Shown here: in pieces, positions 1 through 6,254 of the stretch | Numbering within the stretch: position 1 is the stretch's first letter | How the letters are laid out: every line of letters begins with the position of its first letter | From: Actinobacteria bacterium RBG_16_64_13 | GTDB taxonomy: Bacteria > Actinomycetota > Thermoleophilia > RBG-16-64-13 | Direction: 5' to 3' | Assembly: GCA_001768675.1 (NCBI GenBank) | Contig: MELN01000019.1 | Coordinates: 388-7,956 of the forward strand | DNA length: 7,569 nt | Position numbers and translations under genes: made by a program | The notes under the pieces: generated by a model | The model's database searches: none | The model's input: only the letters and a program-made list of their open reading frames with translations | What the model was told of the DNA's origin: nothing

Positions 1-1896
<1,896 letters not shown>

Positions 1897-1911
1897 GCGT
1901 CAGCCACTCTT

Positions 1912-1941
1912 CCTTTCGGCCTCACAGGGCACGATTAAAGG
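1912..1941 (-). promoter_or_regulatory. Candidate PyrR-binding hairpin in the carB leader
   Basis: Read on the minus strand, the loop region is CCTGTGAGGC (1928-1919). It matches the core CCNGNGAGGY of the PyrR-binding RNA consensus ARUCCNGNGAGGYU known from pyr leaders. The outer A, U and final U of the consensus are not matched. The element can fold: CC pairs with GG around TGTGA, one G-C pair follows across a bulged C, CG pairs with CG, and CCTTT (1941-1937) pairs with AAAGG (1916-1912). An AAT bulge lies on the 5' side, as in known PyrR loops, which have a purine-rich internal bulge on that strand. The 3' arm AAAGG is part of the purine-rich run before the carB ATG, so folding or PyrR binding could hide the ribosome-binding region. 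The match and the pairing are seen; the function is inferred. No pyrR gene is in the window. Confidence 0.38.
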
Positions 1942-1950
1942 TCGGGGATA

Positions 1951-1979
1951 ATCGTAGCGTATGGACCGGCTCGTGAAAA
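1951..1979 (-). promoter_or_regulatory. Putative sigma-70-type promoter for carB
   Basis: On the minus strand TTTTCA (1979-1974) is followed by a 17-bp spacer and TACGAT (1956-1951). Each hexamer matches 4 of 6 bases of the TTGACA/TATAAT consensus, and TACGAT fits the TAnnnT pattern common in high-GC Gram-positive promoters. Transcription would start near 1944, about 48 nt before the carB ATG and directly ahead of the candidate PyrR hairpin. An overlapping alternative -10, GATTAT (1953-1948), lacks a good -35. A promoter here would make carB independent of the upstream genes. It is prediction only. Confidence 0.35.
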
Positions 1980-2013
1980 GCCGGGCTGTGGTGCGAGGGA
2001 GGCGCCACACAGC
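1966..2013 (-). terminator. Two back-to-back hairpins after the DUF3237 gene, possible termination region
   Basis: Two inverted repeats abut with no spacer, starting 22 bp downstream of the DUF3237 stop. The first (2013-1985) has GCTGTG and CACAGC as outer arms, with further imperfect GC pairing inside. The second (1984-1966) has a perfect 6-bp stem, CCGGCT/AGCCGG, around the loop TTTCACG. Neither is followed by a T-run, so this is not a canonical intrinsic terminator; factor-dependent termination or no termination remain possible. The second hairpin overlaps the proposed carB -35 box. Confidence 0.3.
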
Positions 2014-2035
2014 ACCGAGCCACGAGATGCAGCGT

Positions 2036-2467
2036 TCAGAGCAGCCTATACGCGCTGAGCAACACCCTGCGCACTTGCCGTTCGGCCGTGGTCACGGCCA
2101 GAGTCCTGTTCAACCACGCCAGATAGGGCGCCCCGGTCTCGAAGCGCATGAGTGTGCGGAAGAAGTACTCACGAGGGTCCACGTCATCGCCGCGCGCCAG
2201 AGCCGCCATGATCTCGCCTGGCCCGTGGCGGTAGCCCTGGCTCACCACCCGGATCACGCCACCAGCCTGCTCCTTGAGCGCGTAATGCGCGTCGAGCTCG
2301 ACGACCCCGTCATCGCGTGCGAGTTGCCGGTCGGCGCCGCCGGGGAGGACCTCGCCGCGCAAGTCGGGCCCCTCGAACGTGCCGCCAAGGATGTTGACCA
2401 CGCGTCGCTCGCCGAGTGGCGCCGCGCCCATCGACACGACCTCGCCCACGTCCACGGCGAGACTCAT
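2036..2467 (-). CDS. DUF3237 (UPF0311) family protein
   Basis: A 143-residue protein matching the DUF3237/UPF0311 family of small, probably beta-barrel proteins of unknown function. Diagnostic stretches are LAVDVGEVVSMGAAPLGERR, the glycine-rich NILGGTFEGPDLRGEVLPGG with the following ADRQLARDDGVVELDAHYAL, and near the C-terminus YFFRTLMRFETG followed by APYLAWLNRTLAV. These follow the family pattern GGTFEGP..G.VLPGGAD and FETG..Y.WLN closely. The coordinates start at the first in-frame ATG, but this is probably too short. It has no Shine-Dalgarno sequence and cuts off LTPGLQFL, which looks like part of the first strand. A better start exists at 2520 in another frame: its ATG overlaps the stop of the upstream ankyrin gene, and a second ATG at 2514 has AGGGAG seven bases ahead. 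That frame hits TGA at 2490-2488, so one missing base near 2490 would join the two. No biochemical role can be assigned. Confidence 0.85.
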   Translation of the reverse strand: MSLAVDVGEVVSMGAAPLGERRVVNILGGTFEGPDLRGEVLPGGADRQLARDDGVVELDAHYALKEQAGGVIRVVSQGYRHGPGEIMAALARGDDVDPREYFFRTLMRFETGAPYLAWLNRTLAVTTAERQVRRVLLSAYRLL

Positions 2468-2487
2468 CAGAAACTGAAGTCCCGGAG

Positions 2488-2520
2488 TCAGAACGCTGAT
2501 CGAAATCCTGGCATGTTCAT
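2488..2520 (-). other. Coupled start of the DUF3237 gene with an apparent one-base frame break
   Basis: ATGA at 2520-2517 joins the ankyrin stop (TGA, 2519-2517) to an ATG, the usual arrangement of translationally coupled genes. A second in-frame ATG at 2514 follows AGGGAG with seven-base spacing. The encoded peptide is MNMPGFRSAF and then TGA. Adding one base near 2490 would give MNMPGFRSAF followed by LTPGLQFLMSLAVDVGE, continuous with the DUF3237 domain. This supports either a real single-base deletion or a sequence error. Confidence 0.5.
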
Positions 2521-3461
2521 TCTCCCTTGTCGTGTTCCTTTGTCAGCCGCGCCTCATGCGAGGCGAGCAGCTCCGCGATCTCGGGAAAGCCCGCCTTCTC
2601 CGCCGTCTCCCGCGGCATCTCGCAGTCATCGATACGCGTGCGGAGCCGCGGGTCCGCCCATGCTGCAGAAGCAGCTCAACGGCGCGAAGGTGGCCCTCCC
2701 CCGCGGCCACGTGCAGCGGTGTGTAGTCGTTGATCCCGCGCTGATCAGGATCGGACTCGAACGCGAGCAGCAGTTCCAGTATCTTCAGCACGTCAGGGCG
2801 TCCAGGTGATCCAGGCACCGAGCGACTACACGACAACGCCGCCAACAAGGGCGGAAAGCCGGTGTGATCGGGGCGGATTGGGATCCGCCCCGATCTCCAA
2901 CAACTCGCGGATGAACGACACCGGGCTGTGGTAGATGGCATATTCGAGACACGTACCGATCGCCAGTGGCATCGGCCCGTTCGGCACGCTGGTCGGATCG
3001 TCGACCGCGGCACGGAGCGCGGACAGATCACCCGCATGAAAAGCGGCGTCGATGTTCTTGAACGTCTGGTATCCGGCGCATCGCCGCATGAGCTCGGACA
3101 ACTCCAACATGCGGTGTTCCACGGCGAGATCGTAGGCTGTCTTGTTTGCGAACCCCGGGGCGCCGGTCCCGCGTGCCGACAGGTCCGCTCCGGCCTTCAC
3201 CAGAAGACGTGCGGCATCCGCGTGCCCGGCCACGATAGCGAGCATCAGGGCGCTCAGCCCGAACTTGGCTGTGACGTTCAGGTCGGCCCGATGAGCGACC
3301 AGTATCTCGACGACCTCGAGGTGACCGCCGTGGGCGGCCACCATCAGGGCCGTCTGCCCGTAGCGATCGAGGGCGTTCACATCTGCGCCGCGGCCGAGCA
3401 GATCAAGCACGATCTGCCCATTGTTCCGATTGACTGCGTCCTCCCAAGCGACATCCATCAC
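2517..3461 (-). pseudogene. Ankyrin-repeat protein gene broken by two opposite frameshifts
   Basis: An ankyrin-repeat protein of about 313 residues (from the ATG at 3458) if the frame is repaired, likely a cytoplasmic protein-binding scaffold. The first open segment (3461-2826) holds repeats such as LLGRGADVNALDRYGQTALM, HGGHLEVVEILVAHRADLNV and GHADAARLLVKAGADLSARG, then degenerate repeats up to IRELLEIGADP. Near 2880 the ankyrin pattern moves to the next frame: GADP continues as IRPDHTGFPPLLAAL, keeping exact repeat spacing if one base of CCC (2882-2880) is removed. This frame carries DYTPLHVAAGEGHLRAVELL. At GGG (2659-2657) one base must be added to give HGADPRLRTRIDDCEMPRET and a last repeat ending in KEHDKGE. 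The two shifts cancel, but as written the first frame meets TAG at 2828-2826. The start (GTG 3461 or ATG 3458) lacks a close ribosome-binding site. Either a decaying gene or sequence errors in homopolymers. Confidence 0.8.
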
Positions 3462-3484
3462 CCGCGGGCCCCCGGCCTTCTCAT
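3458..3484 (-). other. Eight-codon leader ORF ending at the ankyrin start
   Basis: ATG at 3484 has GGAG five bases upstream, a better ribosome-binding context than the ankyrin start itself. It encodes MRRPGARG and stops at TGA (3460-3458), which shares its last base with the ankyrin ATG at 3458 (TGATG). It could feed ribosomes to the ankyrin gene by termination-reinitiation. Alternatively it is the true N-terminus of that protein, cut off by another one-base error. The GC-rich run over 3475-3461 can also form short hairpins. Confidence 0.3.
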
Positions 3485-3521
3485 TCGGTCTCCGGTCTCA
3501 AACCGAGGCATCGTCGGCGCG

Positions 3522-3956
3522 TTACTCAACGGCTTCGATCTTCTCGACCCGCGGCACGTGACGGCCGCCTTCGAAAGGCGTGGACAGCCACGTGTCGACG
3601 ATCCGCAGCGCAAGCGCCGCCGGCATCATCCTCTCTCCGAGAGAGATCATGTTCGCGTCGTTGTGAGCCCGGGCCAGCCGTGCCGAGTCCTCGTTCCAAC
3701 AGAGAGCGCAGCGCACGCCATGATGACGGTTGGCCGTGATCGCTTCGCCGTTGCCGGACCCGCCCAGCGCGACGCCCCTTTCGCAGTCGCCGGTCGCCAC
3801 CGCGGCCGCCGCCGGGTGTATGTAGTCCGGGTAGTCCACCGAATCGGGGGAGGAGGTGCCAAAGTCGACCACCTCGTGGCCAAGGCCCTCCAGATGCTGC
3901 TTGACGAGCGTCTTGTAGCGGTAGCCTGCATGGTCGGAGGCGATCGCTATGCGCAT
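3522..3956 (-). CDS. rpiB: Ribose-5-phosphate isomerase B, mycobacterial-type active site
   Basis: RpiB interconverts ribose 5-phosphate and ribulose 5-phosphate in the cytoplasmic pentose-phosphate pathway. The 144-residue protein has the RpiB/LacAB landmarks: MRIAIASDHAGY at the N-terminus (Asp8, His9), VVDFGT at about 30, DYPDYIHPAAAAV at 41-53, the phosphate-binding loop LGGSGNGEAITANR at 64-77, and ARAHNDANMISLGERM at about 95-110 with His98 and Arg109. E. coli RpiB uses a cysteine in the loop (CGTG); here that position is Gly65, and Glu71 sits where the Mycobacterium tuberculosis enzyme has its catalytic glutamate (GGSGNGE). The chosen ATG follows AAAAGGAG with good spacing; a longer reading to 4022 adds 22 residues absent from the family. 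It overlaps the upstream gene by 10 bp, which suggests coupling. Family members that isomerise other sugar phosphates (LacA/B, allose 6-phosphate) are less likely given the loop. No frame damage is seen. Confidence 0.95.
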   Translation of the reverse strand: MRIAIASDHAGYRYKTLVKQHLEGLGHEVVDFGTSSPDSVDYPDYIHPAAAAVATGDCERGVALGGSGNGEAITANRHHGVRCALCWNEDSARLARAHNDANMISLGERMMPAALALRIVDTWLSTPFEGGRHVPRVEKIEAVE

Positions 3957-4483
3957 GAGCCGCTCCTTTTTCCGGCCGCCGTCGGGCGGCGTGTACCCCG
4001 CATCTCCTGCTCGAGGAACCACGTGGCCCCATCATCGAGCGACACCTCATCGTGCCACAAGAACGTGTCCGCTGTTATGTCGATGAAGTTCCACCGTTCT
4101 CGACGGCCACGGTCAGATCCCACGACCTCCTGGACTATCCGGTCCCCGACCTGGCGACCGACAAGACGGACGAACTCGCCGCTCGAGGGCTGCATCCAGA
4201 CCACATGCCAGACGTCCGCGGCGGCGTCGTAGCAGCGCAGAGTCGTGCCATGGTGTTCGGGCGGCGACCCGGACGCGAAGAGCACATCCTGGATGCCGCG
4301 ACCGCCGAGTACCCAGGCAAAGTGCCACTCGCCCCTGGCGGCCGTCTCTCCCCCCCGGCGATCGTGCCATATCGCCTCAACGTCCCAGGAGCCCACGAGC
4401 CGGCCGTAGACCATCAACCTCTCCGCATGTTCGGCAAACGGGCCGTCCGCCGGAAGAAGAGCGAAGACATCTCCGCCGATCAT
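3947..4483 (-). CDS. Calycin/lipocalin-like hypothetical protein
   Basis: A 178-residue soluble protein with no signal peptide or membrane segment. I do not recognise a characterised homologue. Its pattern of short strands rich in Trp and Gly resembles the calycin-like proteins often annotated as DUF1579-like or simply hypothetical: LVGSWDVEAIWHD at 29-41, ARGEWHFAWVLGGRGIQDV at 49-67, then GTTLRCYDAAADVWHVVWM, GRQVGDRIV, RWNFIDITADTFLWHDEVS and DDGATWFLEQEMRGTRR. Strand pairs around WDV, W.F.WVL.GR and RW.F..I....F.W suggest one small beta-barrel that could hold a ligand. The ATG at 4483 is chosen because CGGAG sits a few bases ahead; the alternative at 4576 would overlap the upstream PAS gene by 52 bp. 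The C-terminal tail is lysine/serine-rich and probably unstructured, and the stop lies inside the rpiB start region. The gene is about 40 bp from the PAS gene. Fold inference is moderate; function is unknown. Confidence 0.8.
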   Translation of the reverse strand: MIGGDVFALLPADGPFAEHAERLMVYGRLVGSWDVEAIWHDRRGGETAARGEWHFAWVLGGRGIQDVLFASGSPPEHHGTTLRCYDAAADVWHVVWMQPSSGEFVRLVGRQVGDRIVQEVVGSDRGRRERWNFIDITADTFLWHDEVSLDDGATWFLEQEMRGTRRPTAAGKRSGSCA

Positions 4484-4524
4484 GCTGCTCCGAGTTGCCT
4501 CATTCGCGAATCCCCTTCGGTCGG

Positions 4525-5160
4525 CTAGTCTTGCTCGTCGCCGTTGGCGATCTCGGGATAGTGCTCTCTCATGCATTCGGGACAGACGCCGTGGGTGACA
4601 TCGGCCTGTAAGTGCTCTTGAATGTACACGTCGACCTGTTCCCAGTATCCGTCATCATCCCTGACCTTTTTGCAGAAAGAGCAAATCGGCAAGATGCCCC
4701 TCAGCGCCCTGATCTCGGCAAGGGCCCTCTTCAGTTCCCCGATGAGCGCCTCCCGCTCCCTGTGCGCCTGGTTGCGCTCTGTGACGTCACGACACACGCA
4801 GAACACCAGTTTCTTTCCGCCATACTCAGCGCCGTTGGTGCTGATCTCCACTTCGTAGTCAGTGCCATCCTTGCGCCGGTGCCTTGTCTCGAAATGATCC
4901 CCGCTCTTGTCTACCGACTCGAGCATTCCCAATATCTCTGTCCTCGAGTATTGGCTCTCCCAGTCCCACACATAGAGGAAGGGCATCTCCTCCATGGAGT
5001 ACCCGAGCATCCGGGCGAACGCGATGTTCGCTTCGTATACCTTTCCCTCCTCATCGAGCACGACGATACCGTCTCTGGATTGGTCCACCAGCATGCGCCG
5101 CCAGGCGACCTCGTCCCTTAGCAGCTCCTCAGCCCTGATGTACTCGTTGATGTCCGACAC
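4525..5160 (-). CDS. PAS-domain protein with C-terminal double-CxxC module
   Basis: A 211-residue soluble signalling protein. A PAS domain covers about residues 18-128: MLVDQSRDGIVVLDEEGKVY, EANIAFARMLGYSMEEM, then the S-box-like C-terminal part RHRRKDGTDYEVEIS and FCVCRDVTERNQ. A charged helix (about 130-155) leads to LPICSFCKKVRDDDGYWEQ, then VDVYIQEHL and HGVCPECMREHYPE. This C-terminal module recurs at the ends of PAS and receiver proteins in several bacterial groups and has two cysteine pairs (160/163 and 193/196), so metal binding is plausible but not shown. There is no kinase, GGDEF, EAL or DNA-binding domain, so its output must act through a partner. It starts at GTG after AGAAGGAG, spacing eight. 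Base composition is lower than nearby: 28 G+C of 60 at 4621-4680 and 30 of 60 at 4921-4980, against 44 of 60 at 3781-3840 in rpiB, which hints at separate ancestry. It could sense redox or a small ligand. Confidence 0.9.
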   Translation of the reverse strand: MSDINEYIRAEELLRDEVAWRRMLVDQSRDGIVVLDEEGKVYEANIAFARMLGYSMEEMPFLYVWDWESQYSRTEILGMLESVDKSGDHFETRHRRKDGTDYEVEISTNGAEYGGKKLVFCVCRDVTERNQAHREREALIGELKRALAEIRALRGILPICSFCKKVRDDDGYWEQVDVYIQEHLQADVTHGVCPECMREHYPEIANGDEQD

Positions 5161-5190
5161 CGACAGTACTCCTTCTCCGGCTCTGGCCGG

Positions 5191-5520
5191 CTACTTACCG
5201 GGAAGTGAGCCGGCGTACGCGACTCCGTACCCGATCCACCGACGCAATTCGGTATCCGAATCCAAACCTTCGGGGCCCACGTAGACGAAACCCTTCAGAG
5301 ACTTGCCCGTGAAGTCCATGGGCCGAGCATCCGGTCGGCTCACCAGGTCATCGTGGGCCTCGGGCCCCACCCGCACCATTAGATCCTCGTTCACCACCCC
5401 AGCCACCATGTTACCCCTCAACAGGAAGCAGATTCCGCCAAACATGCTCTTCTCGATGACGCTGGGTTGTTCTGCCAGCACCTCGCGCACGCGTTGCGCC
5501 AAGCCTTCGTCGTATGCCAC
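5191..5520 (-). CDS. TfoX N-terminal domain family protein
   Basis: A 109-residue protein made of the TfoX N-terminal domain alone. Recognisable stretches are MAYDEGLAQRVREVLAEQ, the family hallmark EKSMFGGICFLLRGNM (about 23-38), NEDLMVRVGPEAHDDL, ARPMDFTGKSLKGFVYV and a final helix RRWIGYGVAYAG. Proteobacterial TfoX/Sxy proteins have this domain plus a C-terminal helix-hairpin region and promote competence gene expression. The stand-alone N-domain is common in actinobacteria and other soil bacteria, where its role is not established, so calling it a competence regulator would be unsafe. The GTG start follows GGGAGG at short spacing. A longer in-frame reading up to 5898 runs over the dehydrogenase gene on the same strand and is not supported. 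It lies 29 bp after the dehydrogenase stop and 30 bp before the PAS gene, as expected within an operon. Confidence 0.92.
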   Translation of the reverse strand: MAYDEGLAQRVREVLAEQPSVIEKSMFGGICFLLRGNMVAGVVNEDLMVRVGPEAHDDLVSRPDARPMDFTGKSLKGFVYVGPEGLDSDTELRRWIGYGVAYAGSLPGK

Positions 5521-5549
5521 CGTTCCTCCCTCGTTCTGCGCTGACCACC

Positions 5550-6254
5550 CTAGGCCGAGTACACACCTCCGGGTTCCGGCCGGGACGCCACGATCTCGGC
5601 GAGCCGCGAAGCCACCCGGGCCGGGGGCGCCAGCCGGCCTTCCTCTTTGAGCCGCACGAAGCGCTCCACTGTCGGGAAGTCCTCCACCGGCGAACTCCGC
5701 ACCGTGGCTTGCATATCGGTATCCATCACCCCTGGGTTCACGCTGATAGCGCGGATGGGGGGAGTACGTGCGGCCTGCTCGAGAGCGACAGCTCGGATGT
5801 AGTTCTCCAGAGCCGCCTTGCTTGCACAGTAGAGCGACCATCCGGCCAACCCGCCGGCCGCGGCGCCGCTCGAGATATTCACCAGTGTCTTGGGGCAATC
5901 ATGCTCTTGGAACGCCCTTACGAAAGCGCGCGCGAACGCGATGGCCGAGGTGACGCCGACGGCGAGATGCGCTTCGATCGCGGCGAGCGACGAGCGCTCG
6001 ACCGGGCCGACCGGGCCGAGCATCGCCGCATTGTTGACCGCGACCACCTCGGACACGGCCCTCGCCGCCAGCGGCTCCAGCGTCTTGGCGAAAACGTCGG
6101 CCGCGAGACGCGGGTCCGACAGATCCAGCGATACGCTGTAAGGGTGAGGGGCCGAACGGGAAAATTCGACGATGGTCCAGCCCCGGGCCCCGTAGTACTC
6201 GCAGACGGCCGCTCCGAGCCCGCGTGACCCACCGGTGACAACGACCAGGTTCAC
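5550..6254 (-). CDS. Short-chain dehydrogenase/reductase (SDR), sepiapterin/benzil reductase-like
   Basis: A 234-residue cytoplasmic NAD(P)-dependent oxidoreductase of the classical SDR fold. The nucleotide-binding motif TGGSRGLG is at residues 7-14, the structural NNAA at 74-77, and the catalytic set is Asn/Ser129, Tyr142 and Lys146 in NISSGAAAGG and YCASKAALEN. A PGVMDTDMQ stretch after the active site matches the PGxxxT loop. Arg33 after the second strand, within FSRSAP, suggests a preference for NADPH. The length and the DTDMQ region recall the sepiapterin-reductase-like and YueD/Irc24 benzil reductase branch, so a carbonyl reductase is likely, but the substrate cannot be read from sequence. 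It begins at GTG, overlapping the kinase stop as GTGA, with only a weak GGGA ribosome site, which points to translational coupling. No frame damage. The link to the sensor kinase is positional only. Confidence 0.94.
   Translation of the reverse strand: MNLVVVTGGSRGLGAAVCEYYGARGWTIVEFSRSAPHPYSVSLDLSDPRLAADVFAKTLEPLAARAVSEVVAVNNAAMLGPVGPVERSSLAAIEAHLAVGVTSAIAFARAFVRAFQEHDCPKTLVNISSGAAAGGLAGWSLYCASKAALENYIRAVALEQAARTPPIRAISVNPGVMDTDMQATVRSSPVEDFPTVERFVRLKEEGRLAPPARVASRLAEIVASRPEPGGVYSA

Noticed and set aside
2488..2500. Programmed frameshift at TTC TGA CTC, similar to the RF2 site
   Set aside because: RF2-type shifting is +1, but reaching the DUF3237 frame needs -1 or +2, and no slippery heptamer is present.
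1961..2809. 282-codon open frame on the plus strand
   Set aside because: It lies antisense to the DUF3237 and ankyrin genes; its reading frame is an accident of GC-rich codons.
3490..3506. GAGACCG tandem repeat and small CGGT/ACCG hairpin between rpiB and the ankyrin gene
   Set aside because: Two 7-bp copies and a 4-bp stem without a T-run are too little to call a repeat element or terminator.
2928..4232. 434-codon open frame on the plus strand
   Set aside because: It runs antisense to the ankyrin, rpiB and calycin-like genes, all of which have clear family signatures. Its product is a low-complexity His/Arg/Gly-rich sequence with no recognisable domain, as expected from high GC.
5191..5898. 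235-codon version of the TfoX-domain protein
   Set aside because: The extra N-terminal part translates the dehydrogenase gene in another frame and is Arg/Gly-rich. The GTG at 5520 has GGGAGG ahead and matches the family start.
5514..6227. 237-codon open frame on the plus strand
   Set aside because: It is antisense to the dehydrogenase gene, whose motifs are complete. The translated product is Arg/Gly-rich with no domain.
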